Below, piece after piece: positions 45,765 through 55,300 of a stretch of 64,000 nt of DNA. Positions within the stretch are counted from its first letter, which is position 1; each line of letters opens with the position of its first letter. A program made the translations under genes and the position numbers. Origin of the DNA: Streptomyces sp. P9-A2 (GTDB lineage: Bacteria; Actinomycetota; Actinomycetes; Streptomycetales; Streptomycetaceae). Under the pieces are notes generated by a model, which saw nothing but the letters and a program-made list of their open reading frames with translations, searched no databases and was not told where the DNA came from. The stretch spans positions 186,001 through 250,000 of the forward strand of contig NZ_JAZIFX010000001.1 of the NCBI RefSeq assembly GCF_036634175.1, in the 5' to 3' direction.

Positions 45765-46004
45765 GGACTTGGCTCCCTCTGACACCCCACGGCCACTCGC
45801 GGGCGAGGGGTGCGTGGGCGCGGGGACGAGGGGACGTTCCCTGGAGGGCGGGACGCCGGCCCCTGGGGCGTACGACAGGCGCACATGGGGTTCGTGTGAG
45901 CCCTGTACGCGCCCCCACGCCCGTGCGGAGAATGCAGTGTCCATGATCATGCAGCGGAGTGGCCGGTTCCGTCGGCCGAAGCCCAGGAAAGCAGGTCGAC
46001 CGCC

Positions 46005-46727
46005 ATGCTCTTGCGTCTTCCCACATCCCTGACCGAAGCACAGAACTGCATGGCAGAGGGAGCGGTGCCCATCGGCGGAGCCACTCTCGTGTGGGCGCTC
46101 TGGCAGCGGGACGGCTTCCCCGAGCAGGCGATGTCCCTGCGCAGCCTGCCGGAGGCCAACATACTCGAGCGCGAGGCGTTGGGCGCGGCCGTCCTGCTGC
46201 ACCGCATCGACGACCGGATACCGGAGGTCCTGCGCGGTGCGGCCTCCACCGTGGGCACCGGCGCAGTGCGCCGGACGGCAACGGTCGGCGGCAACATCGT
46301 GGGCAGCACCCTGCGATGTCTGCTGCCGGCGGCGCTCGTCCTGGACACCCGCGCCATGGTGCTGGACCGGGACGGAACCTTCGAGACGGATCTGGCCGAG
46401 GTGGTGGCCAAGCGCCATCTGCTGCTCAGCCTGCACTGGCGCGCCCCGATGACCAGCGGGTACCACAAGGCGCCCGCCGAAGCGGGCGGACCGCCGCCCC
46501 TCGTCGTCGCCACCGCCGTGCATGCCGAGGAGGACGGACGACGCAGGGTCCGCGTCGCGGTCCGTGACGGCTACGAGGTGATCGGCGGGAGCACGGACTG
46601 CACGGCCGGCACGGACGAGACGCTGCGGGCCCTGGACGCCACGGATCTCGGTTCGCTGACCCCGAAGATCGGCGACGTGATGCGCAGGAAGGTGACCGAG
46701 GTCCTCATCCAAACCGCCGACGGCTGA
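46005..46727 (+). CDS. Molybdenum hydroxylase FAD-binding subunit (CoxM/XdhB-like), orphan
   Basis: 240 aa. FAD_binding_5 is indicated by PIGGATLVW, the GAVRRTATVGGNIVGSTLR phosphate-binding loop and ALVLDTRAMVLDRDG; the C-terminal CO_deh_flav_C-like domain follows. Such subunits work with an iron-sulfur and a Mo-binding subunit, neither of which is here. It is shorter than the family norm of about 290. It lies inside the inverted segment and was probably transcribed the other way earlier. Perhaps a relic or a recruited FAD protein. Confidence 0.8.
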   Translation: MLLRLPTSLTEAQNCMAEGAVPIGGATLVWALWQRDGFPEQAMSLRSLPEANILEREALGAAVLLHRIDDRIPEVLRGAASTVGTGAVRRTATVGGNIVGSTLRCLLPAALVLDTRAMVLDRDGTFETDLAEVVAKRHLLLSLHWRAPMTSGYHKAPAEAGGPPPLVVATAVHAEEDGRRRVRVAVRDGYEVIGGSTDCTAGTDETLRALDATDLGSLTPKIGDVMRRKVTEVLIQTADG

Positions 46728-46766
46728 CGGCCCCGACCCCCGGAGGCGTCACCGGCCCCGTAGGGC

Positions 46767-46841
46767 TCAGCCGGCCACGGGAACGTGCCAGGTCGTGGGG
46801 TCCCAGACACCGGACCGGCGCAGCGACTGCGGGCAGTGCAG
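46767..46841 (-). pseudogene. PPOX-family gene, C-terminal end on opposite strand
   Basis: Minus-strand LHCPQSLRRSGVWDPTTWHV and a stop at 46767. Joined to EIDEIY at 45603 it restores the expected C-terminus of the PPOX protein. At present it is only the read-through tail of the broken IS256 transposase. Confidence 0.7.
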
Positions 46842-48000
46842 GTAGACGCATTTCAAGGCCGCGGTCTCGTTCGGGAAGTGGCCGCGGGCCTTGGCTGCTC
46901 GCCGGATCCTGGCGTTCACCGACTCGATGGCGTTCGTGGTGCAGACGATGCGTCGGATCTCGGTGTCGAACCGGAGGAACGGCGTGAACTCTTCCCACGC
47001 GTTCTCCCGGAGCCGGACGATCGCCGGATACTTCTTGCCCCACACGTCGACGAACTCCGCGAACCTATCGAGCGCGGCCTCCTCGGTCGAAGCGGTGTAA
47101 ACGGGCTTGAGGAGCTTGGCGATCTTGTCCCAGTCCTGGCGGGCGGCATAACGGAAGGAGTTCCGCGGCAGGTGGACCACACAGGTCCGGACGATCGTCC
47201 TCGGCCAGACCGTTTCGACCGTGTCGGGCAGGCCTTTGAGACCGTCGCAGACAAGCATGAGGACGTCGTTCACGCCGCGATTCTTGATCTCGGTGAGGAC
47301 GTGCATCCAGTGCTTGGCGCCCTCTCCGCCGTCTCCGGCCCACAGGCCCACAGGCCCACAGGCCCAGGATGTCCCGCCGGCCCTCGACGGTGACGGCCAG
47401 GGCCACACAGATCGGCCGATTCGCCACGGCGCCGTCGCGGATCTTCACGTGGACGGCGTCGAGGGACCGGTTCTGCCGTTCGGCCATGCCGTCCATGACC
47501 TTGTCGGTGATCGTGGAGATGGTCCGGCGGGAAACTTCGGCGCCATAGACCTCGGCCAGATGGGCCTGGACCTCACCGGTCGTCAGACCCTTCGCGGACA
47601 GAGAGATCACCACCTCGTCCACGCCGGACAGGCGCTTCCGCCGCTTCTTGACGATCTTCGGCTCGAAGCTGCCCTCGCGGACGCGGGGCACGGTTATCTC
47701 GACCGGGCCGACGTTCGTCAGCACGGTCTTGGCCCGGGTCCCGTTCCGGCTGTTGCCGCCGTTCTTCCCGGCAGGGTCGTGCTTGTCATAGCCGAGGTGG
47801 TCGGTGATCTCGCCTTCGAGGGCGGACTCCAGGAGCCGCTTGGTCAGCTGCTGGAGCAGCCCGCCTTCTCCGGTCAGCTGCAGCCCCTCGGCCTGGGCGC
47901 GGCCGACCGACTCGTCGATGAGCTGGTCGGCCGCGCCCTTCGCCGGCTGCGGCTCAGCGGCCTTGACGGACTCGTCCTCGGTCACGTTGTCGCTGGTCAT
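46842..48000 (-). pseudogene. IS256-family transposase, frameshifted and missing its C-terminus
   Basis: Mutator-type transposase. N-terminal part from ATG 48000 (GEITDHLGYDKHDPAGKNGG, VPRVREGSFEPKIVKKRR, DDE Asp in DAVHVKIRDG) runs to GRRDILGLWA, where three copies of an 8-bp unit shift the frame; the second frame gives GDGGEGAKHW, Asp in LVCDGLKGLPD and Glu in CTTNAIESVNARIRR, up to AALKCVYL near 46842. One unit would encode the normal GLWAGDGGEG. The true last 40 residues are at 45606-45725. Confidence 0.85.
47337..47360. repeat. Three copies of 8-bp unit inside IS256 transposase
   Basis: GGCCCACA repeats three times perfectly. A single copy keeps the transposase frame; two extra copies add 16 bases and shift it by +1. 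A further copy (24 extra) would restore the frame with 8 added residues. Confidence 0.9.
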
Positions 48001-48133
48001 CGATGCGTCTTCCCTGATCAGGAGTTACACCGATCGTTTTACAGTCCCGACGCCGACCGGTGCTGAAGCGCGGCGTGCCAAGCGGGGCCTGGATACGCCC
48101 GATCGACAAATCTTCGGGCAGGTGTCGGGTCGC

Positions 48134-48514
<381 letters not shown>

Positions 48515-48620
48515 TCATGCGACGGGGGGATGGCATCTCGGCTGCCGTTTCCTTGGGCCGGACGGGCGATACTGCGCCTCTCCTGTTACTCGCAGTGCAT
48601 CCGAGGCGTCCGCGCCGACC

Positions 48621-49267
48621 TGAACCTTCCCCGTGCATGTCGGACACTCAATGCTTACGCCGCGAGAGCGTGTCCTTGCTCGTGTCGCTGCCGGATCTCC
48701 AGCGGGGTCAGGTAGTCCCACATCGGATGCTTCCGCAGCCGCCTGCGGTTGTAGAAGGTCTCGTTGAACGCGAAGATCTCGGCGTGTGCGGTGGCCCGAT
48801 CGGGCCGTGTGCGGGTGCCGACCGCGGCCGGCGGCCGTCACCAGCGCGTCGACGACCAGGGACGCCCGGTGATGGCCGGCCATCGAACAACCCACGATCT
48901 CGCGGGTTGCCAGGTCCAGTCAGGTCGCCGGATACAGCAGGCCCTCACCGGTGGCGATGAACGTGATGTCACCGACCAGCCGCATGCCGGGCCCGGGTCG
49001 GTGAAGTCGCGGCCGAGCAGGTCGGCCGCGGGCACCGCCTTCTTCGCCGGGCGGGTCAGGCCCCGGCGTCTGCGCCGTCAGTCGGCCCGGCGCCCCCTGC
49101 CCACGGTCGACCTGGTCCTGCCTGACCCAGTTGCGCAGCCCCTCGGGGCCAACGCCGAGTTCCCGGGCCACCTCGGTGACGGTCCTGCCGGAGGAGCGGA
49201 CGAGGGCGACCGCGTCCCGCTTGAACTCCTCCGTATACCGCCTACTGCGACTGCTCTTACTTCCCAC
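48621..49267 (-). pseudogene. IS3-family element remnant
   Basis: OrfA start at 49267 (SRRYTEEFKRDAVALVRSSG, helix-turn-helix VTEVARELGVGPEGLRNWV) is fused by deletion to scattered OrfB pieces: PAADLLGRDFTDPGP, VGDITFIATGEG (first DDE Asp), LDLATREIVGCSMAGHHRAS and the end FYNRRRLRKHPMWDYLTP with a stop at 48655. Frames change repeatedly. The bases at 48621-48650 (TGAACCTTCCCCGTGCATGT...) look like the terminal repeat. Not functional. Confidence 0.75.
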
Positions 49268-49465
49268 CTGGCACTACTTCCTCTGGAACCTCACCTCCCA
49301 GTCTCCAGGTGGCCAACGTCGAGGGAAAGCTTCATCGGCCAGCCTCACCCAATCCGCGGCATAGCCCGCAAGTCGCCCGTGTCCATCAAACCGGGGCAAC
49401 TCCAGGCCCTCGTTTGCGTCACGTCTGCCCCTTCCCCGGTTGGCTGCGCCAGGGATTCCGCATCC

Positions 49466-49479
49466 TTACAGCGCTGTAA
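49466..49479. promoter_or_regulatory. Perfect 14-bp palindrome upstream of methyltransferase gene
   Basis: TTACAGCGCTGTAA, a perfect dyad in an otherwise GC-rich gap, about 120 bases upstream of the methyltransferase start. Candidate repressor site. The rest of 49268-49597 contains no recognised gene. Confidence 0.5.
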
Positions 49480-49597
49480 ATGTCCGACCACCAGCAGGCC
49501 GTCGCGGCCCTGGCGGGCATTCCTCAGCCCGAACGAAATCGAGCCGGTATCGCGGTAGTTGACCTACGGAGGCACAGCTCTGTGTGAAGCTTTCCCC

Positions 49598-50401
49598 ATG
49601 ACTCACCCGCGTGAAGAAGTCAGGGCCAGGCTGCAGACCGATCGCCCGCACTCCGCCCGTGTCTGGAACTACCTGCTGGGAGGCAAGGACAACTACCCCG
49701 TCGACAGCGAGGCCGGTGAAGTCATCCTGAAGACCTTCCCGGAGTTCGCCGCCGTCGCGCGGCTGCAGCGGAGGTTCCTCGCGCGCGCCGTGCGCTTCCT
49801 CTCGGGCGAGGCCGGTGTCCGCCAGTTCCTCGACATCGGCACCGGACTGCCCACCGCCGACAACACACACGAACTGGCCCAGCGCATCGCGCCGGAGAGC
49901 CGCATCGTGTACGTCGACAACGACCCCCTCGTCCTGGTGCACGCGCAGGCCCTGCTCACCAGCAGCACCGAGGGCGCCTGCGCCTACGTCGACGCCGACG
50001 CCAGGGACCCGGAACGCATCCTCGCCGAAGCAGCGAAGACCCTGGACCTCAGCCGCCCGGTCGCCCTGACCATGCTGGGCATCATGGGGCAGATCTCCGA
50101 CGCCGAGCGCCCCGCCGACCTGGTGAGCACGCTGATGTCGGCCCTGCCCTCGGGCAGCTACCTGGCCCTGAGTGACGGCACGAACACCAACGAGGCGCTC
50201 AACACCGCGGTCGGGGTCTACAACGGGCAGTCGGCCAACACCTACCACCTGCGGTCACCGCAGGAGATCGCCTCCTTCTTCGCCGGGCTGGAGCTGGTGG
50301 AGCCGGGGGTCGTGTCCACGGCCGCTTGGCGCCCGGACGCCGACCGGGCCGAGGAGGACACGGCCGACGTCTCCGTCTGCGGTGTCGCGGTCAAGAAGTG
50401 A
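49598..50401 (+). CDS. SAM-dependent methyltransferase, DUF574/Methyltransf_19 family (second copy)
   Basis: 267 aa paralogue of 10716-11519. SARVWNYLLGGKDNYPVDSE, FLDIGTGLPTADNTHE, RIVYVDNDPLVLVHAQALL and the later LVSTLMSALPSGSYLALSDG cover the family. ATG 49598 gives the expected N-terminus; GGAGG lies 26 bases upstream, too far to decide, and a TTG at 49559 is the only longer option. Function unknown. Flanked by IS debris on both sides but itself intact. Confidence 0.88.
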   Translation: MTHPREEVRARLQTDRPHSARVWNYLLGGKDNYPVDSEAGEVILKTFPEFAAVARLQRRFLARAVRFLSGEAGVRQFLDIGTGLPTADNTHELAQRIAPESRIVYVDNDPLVLVHAQALLTSSTEGACAYVDADARDPERILAEAAKTLDLSRPVALTMLGIMGQISDAERPADLVSTLMSALPSGSYLALSDGTNTNEALNTAVGVYNGQSANTYHLRSPQEIASFFAGLELVEPGVVSTAAWRPDADRAEEDTADVSVCGVAVKK

Positions 50402-50561
50402 CCCGGCCTGCCGCTCGGTAGTCCCGCGGAGGCTGCGGGTGCCGATACATCATCCGGCCAGGTCAGAAGCTTGATCGTCGACGACGGGGCTTCCGTGCTG
50501 CCTCACCGCTCGCGCCCGTGCTGTGCACGTGGACGGCAATCGGGCGGCATCATGACCTGTC

Positions 50562-50651
50562 GTGCTGCCGCGCCTGGCCTCCCTCGCCGTGACCAACGCC
50601 TTCACCCTCCTGCACCTGCTACCGAGGAGCGAGCGGGACAAAGGCATCGAG
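50562..50651 (+). pseudogene. Integrase/transposase N-terminal fragment
   Basis: From GTG 50562 about 30 codons read LPRLASLAVTNAFTLL, HLLPRSERDKGIE, matching the start of a transposase group common in actinomycetes (the following family text would be ILVLRHQ). It then breaks off 17 bases before the WGR gene stop. The rest of 50402-50561 holds nothing assigned. Confidence 0.45.
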
Positions 50652-50668
50652 AGGGCGCTGGCGCCCTC

Positions 50669-52117
50669 TCAGAGCAGCCGCCGGATGTCACCGCGGACCC
50701 GGTAGAAGCCGCCGGCCGCCGGGTGCAGCGCATCCACGACATAGCGGGCTCCGGGCTCTCGGATCGCGCGCGGGAACTGCACGTTCCACGACGAGTCGTA
50801 CCCCTCGGACACCACGTGCACTCGCAGGCGGGCGGAGTCCTGAACACATTGGACGACGATCGACCCGGCCGGGGCCTGGGACACCGCGCTCACCGCGCTC
50901 GCCGTCGTGGCCGGTGCGTAGGCCGGCAGCGCCTCGGCGAGCTTGACGTCCCGCGCGACCGGCACCGTGCCCTGCTGGGCCGCGGAGACGGCCGCCTCGC
51001 TCGCGTCGACGCACACCAGTGAGCCGTCGGTGGTGACCAGGTACAGCCGCTCGTCCCGGTACTGCATCGACAGGGCCGAGCCGCCGCCCGTGCCGAGCTT
51101 CCACAGCCGGGTGCCGTCCTGGTCGAAGCAGTAGACGGACGACGCCGCGTCACCGGCGAACACGAACCGGCCGCCGGGCGAGGTGGCGCACGAGTACACG
51201 GCGCCGTCACAGGCGTAGGTGGCCTCGATGGCCCCGCTCGCCTTCGACAGCCGCTGCACCACGCGGTGGGCCGTGCCCGCGTACACGGTGTCGTCCTCCT
51301 GCCAGCCGAACAGCACACCGCCGCGGGTGGGGGTGTGCCACAACTCGCCGCCCCCGTCGGGCGCGTAGGCGGTGACGCCACGCTGATGACCGTGGTAGAC
51401 GGCCCGGTCGTCGGCGCGCACCATCCAGGCGTGCTCGCCCTGGCTGCGACGGGACCACTGGTGCTCGTCCTCGTGGTCGATGACGGTGAGCTTGCCGTCG
51501 CGGTCCGAGACGTCCAGCACACCCTCGTGGATGTCCAGCCAGAAGATGTCGACGTCCGCGGCGATGTCGTACGCCGCGAACGGCAGCTTGGAGGACAGGT
51601 CGTAGACCTTGCCGTCGTCGCAGCCCGCGTAGATCCAGAAGTCGTCGGCGACCAGGCACTTCACGCCGTCCGGCAGGTTGAAGCGGGCCAGCACCCGGCC
51701 GTCGTGGCCCAGGGTGTACACGTCGCCGGCCTGGTTGCCGACCCAGCAGTGCTCGTCGTCGACGTGGATGCCGAACGCCGCGGAACCGGTACCGAACCGC
51801 CACAGCACGGGGGCCACGGCACGCGCGGTGGACGGGGCGGACGTCACCTGGCGCCGGGTCACCGCGCGCGGCGCGCGCTGCCCGGGGACGGCGGGAGCGT
51901 AGCCCTTGCGGACCTTCTCGCCGACCTTCTTGGCGGCTGCGGCCCGCGCCTTGTCGGCCGAGGGAAAGCTGGTGACCTGGGTCTGCCCCGAGGCGCCTAT
52001 CCGCCCGTAACGGACGGTCACCATCGATGCATTGACGGTCACTTCATAGAACTTGTGCGCAGTGCCGTCATCCTGCGACAGCTCCAGATACGTCGTCGAC
52101 ACCGACCCGCCAGACAT
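50669..52117 (-). CDS. WGR-domain protein with PQQ-like beta-propeller
   Basis: 482 aa cytoplasmic protein. Residues about 5-85 are a WGR domain (TTYLELSQDDGTAHKFYEVTVN, TVRYGRIGASGQTQVTSF), a module that in PARPs and MolR-like proteins recognises nucleic acid. Residues about 120-410 form repeats of a PQQ/WD40-like propeller (VLWRFGTG, VGNQAGDVYTLGHDGRVLARF, YAGCDDGKVYDL, LWKLGTGGGSALSMQY). The tail resembles a small beta domain. Start at ATG 52117 with GGGGAGGG; the frame is open to 52303. Divergent from the PKS-NRPS gene. Confidence 0.85.
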   Translation of the reverse strand: MSGGSVSTTYLELSQDDGTAHKFYEVTVNASMVTVRYGRIGASGQTQVTSFPSADKARAAAAKKVGEKVRKGYAPAVPGQRAPRAVTRRQVTSAPSTARAVAPVLWRFGTGSAAFGIHVDDEHCWVGNQAGDVYTLGHDGRVLARFNLPDGVKCLVADDFWIYAGCDDGKVYDLSSKLPFAAYDIAADVDIFWLDIHEGVLDVSDRDGKLTVIDHEDEHQWSRRSQGEHAWMVRADDRAVYHGHQRGVTAYAPDGGGELWHTPTRGGVLFGWQEDDTVYAGTAHRVVQRLSKASGAIEATYACDGAVYSCATSPGGRFVFAGDAASSVYCFDQDGTRLWKLGTGGGSALSMQYRDERLYLVTTDGSLVCVDASEAAVSAAQQGTVPVARDVKLAEALPAYAPATTASAVSAVSQAPAGSIVVQCVQDSARLRVHVVSEGYDSSWNVQFPRAIREPGARYVVDALHPAAGGFYRVRGDIRRLL

Positions 52118-52388
52118 GACAGAACCCTCCCCGGAGCGGGCCGCCGGCCGTTCCGGCAGGTCCCACTGTCCGAACCGTAGGCGGCGCCACTGACAATGGA
52201 CCGCCGGTGCTCCATACGCGGAAGCAACCTGTCCCGGTTCCTGCGAGTCCCACATATCGCTTGCCTCTGTCGTCCCGACGCCCGGTCTCGTCCCGCTGCT
52301 CACCTCACCGCCTTCCGGCCTCCCTGCCTCATCCCCTCATCGCCCCGGCGCCACCGCGCGTCCGCGGCTTCGGACCCACCACGAACGA

Positions 52389-55300
52389 ATGAACGGACCC
52401 ATGAACACCGCGACCCTGCTGGACGTCCTGCTGGACGCCGCCCACCAGTCCCCCGACCAGCTGATCGTCCATGTCCGGGGCGACGGCGGCGAGACGGTCG
52501 TCACCTTCCGGGAGCTCGTGGCCGAGTCGCTGCGCGTCGCGGGCGGTCTTCGTACCGCGGGCGTCGCGCCGGGCACCTGCGTTCCGGTGCTCGCGGAGCA
52601 CAGTGCGGACTTCCAGCCCATGTTCTGGGGCGTGCTCGCGGCCGGTCTGGTGCCGGTGCCGCTCGCGCCCGACGTGCGGCGGGTCCGGCCGGTGTGGGAG
52701 CAGCTCGGCCGCCCCCCGGTCGTGGTGGACGCGGCCTGCGCGCCGGTGGCCGCCGAACTCCCGGACGATGCCCGGATCCTGCGGCTCGACGTGCTGCGGG
52801 AGGGCCCTGCGCCGGCCTCCCCCGCCACGCCGGATCCGGACGGACTGGCCTTCCTGCAGTTCTCGTCCGGCAGCACGGGGGCGCCCAAGGGCGTGGAGCT
52901 GACCCACAGGGCCGTGCTGGCGAACCTGCGGCAGCTGACCGAGGCTTCCGCCCTCACGGAGCAGGACGTGGTGGTCAGCTGGATGCCGTACTTCCACGAC
53001 ATGGGGCTCATCGGCACGCATCTGGCACCGCTGGCCGCGCGGGCCAAGCAGGTGAAGATCGGTCCCCTGTCGTTCGCGAAGAATCCCCGGCTGTGGTTCG
53101 ACGTGGCCGCCGCGCATCGGGGCACCGTCCTCTCGGCCGCCAACTTCGCGCTGGCGCTGACCCTGCGCCGGGTTCCCGAGGAGGTGTTCGCCTCCCTGGA
53201 CCTGAGCGCGGTCCGGCTGATCACGGTGGGGGCCGAACCGATCTCGGCGACGGTGTGGCGGGACTTCGCCGCCAGGACCCGCGCCTCGGGGCTGGATCCG
53301 CGGGCGGCGACGCCCGTGTACGGGCTGGCCGAGGCGACGCTGGCCGTGGCGTTCCCGCCGTTGGGCGAGGTGGCCGCGCCGGTGACCGTGGAACGTGCCG
53401 CCCTCGGCCGGGGCCGCGTGGTGGACGGGGAACCCGGTGGTGACGCGGCGGAGTCGGTGGAACTGATGGACGTCGGGGTGCCGGTGCCGGGCTGCTCGGT
53501 GCGGATCACCGACGAAGCCGGCCGGCCGCTGGGCGACCGGCGGGTGGGGCACATCGAGGTGAGCGGGCCGCAGATCGCCCGCGGCTACCACGGCCTGCCG
53601 GACGTGACGGCGCGGTCCTTCACCGACGGGTGGTTGCGCACCGGTGACCTGGGCTTCCTCCGGGACGGCCGGCTGTGTGTCAGTGGCCGGTTCAAGGACG
53701 TCCTGTTCGTCAACGGCCGTACGTTCCACGCCCCGGACCTGGAGGAGGTGGCGTCCGGCACACCGGGGGTACCGGCCGGGACGACGGTGGTGGTCGGGTC
53801 GACCGATCCGGTGTCCGGCGGGGAGCGGGTAGCGGTGTTCGTCGCCTGGGCGCGGCCGCCGCGTACCGCCTCCGAGGTGCTGAACCGGGTCGCGCGGCGG
53901 ATCCGCGCGGCGCTGGGCCACGACGACGTGCGGGTGTTCGCCCTGCCGCCGTCCGCGTTCCCCCGGACGACGAGCGGCAAGGTGCAGCGGCAGCGGATGC
54001 GGTCCCGGTTCGAGGCGGACGGGTACCGGCCGTCGGCTCGTTCCGGTACGGCGGCGGGCTCGGGTGCCGTGGCGGGTGATCCGGTGGAACGGTCTCAGCG
54101 ACCGTCGTCGTCCGGGGACCGGCGGGCAGTGCCCCGTTCCCGTGGGGACGTGCGACGGGTGGTGCGTGAGGTGTGGGCTGCGGTCCTGGGACTGTCCGAG
54201 GCGTCGTTCGGGGACCGGGACCGGTTCGCCGAACTGGGCGGCACCTCGCTGCGGGCCATGGAGGCGCTCGCCTCGCTGGAACGTTCCCTCGGTGTCTCGC
54301 TGGGTCCGGCGGTGATGCGCAACGACACCGTCGCCACGCTCACCGACCATCTCATGGGCGTCGTCGAGGCGGACGGCACAGGGGCGGACGACACACGGGC
54401 GGGCGGCGCCGGGACGGGCGGGCGAAAGGCCGCGTCCGCTGCCGGCGGGGCGTCCGCGACCGCCGTGGTGGGGCTGGCCTGCCGGTTCCCGGGGGCCGAC
54501 ACGCCGGAGGAGTTCTGGGACCTGCTCACCGCCGGCCGCGACACCGTGTCCGCGGTGCCCCCGGACCGCTGGGGCACGGGTCGCCGGCACACGGACGGCT
54601 CCAGGGGACTCGAGGCGACCGGCCGCTGGGGTGCGTTCCTGGACGACCCCGCCGCCTTCGACGCCGCCCACTTCGGCATCGGCGACGAGGAGGCGCGCGC
54701 GCTGGACCCGCAGGCGCGCGTCTTCCTCGAACTCGCCCACGAGGCGTTGGAACGCGCCGGGTACGCCGGACCCCGCCGCCGGGCCCTGCGGACCGGGGTC
54801 TTCGCCGCCGTCGGCGACAGCGGCTACCGGCAGCTCCTGGCGGACGCGGACACCGCCGGTACGCCGCCGACCGCCACGGCCCTGACCGGCAATCTCCCCA
54901 ACCTGGTCGCCGCACGGCTGGCGCACTGCCTCGACCTGGACGGACCGGCGCTCGTCGTGGACACGGCGTGTTCCTCGGGTCTGGTGGCGCTGCACCTGGC
55001 CCGGCGCAGTCTCGCGGACGGCGAGTGCGACGTCGCGGTCGTGGGCGGGGTCAACCTGCATCTCACCGCGTCGGCGCACCAGGCCCTGGAGGCGGCCAAG
55101 GCCCTGTCGCCGACCGGGCGCAGCCGTGCCTTCAGCTCGTCGGCCGACGGGTTCGTGCCCGGCGAGGGCGGCGCGGTCCTCGTCCTGCGGCGGCTCGACG
55201 AGGCCCGGCGGGACGACGACGAGGTCCTGGCCGTCGTGCGCGGCACCGCCGTCAACAACGACGGTACGTCGCTGAGCCTGATGGCACCCAACCCGCTGCG

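Larger units (their letters stand above)
46842..48048 (-). mobile_element. IS256-family element, main part
   Basis: The outer end is the inverted repeat at 48023-48048 (AGTTACACCGATCGTTTTAC...) just upstream of the transposase start. The other end is separated by inversion and lies at 45606-45764. Together the parts give about 1.37 kb, normal for IS256. Confidence 0.75.

Noticed and set aside
45765..46004. Target-site duplication for the IS256 element
   Set aside because: Bases outside the two terminal repeats (GGACTTGG and GACGCCGA) do not match in either orientation.
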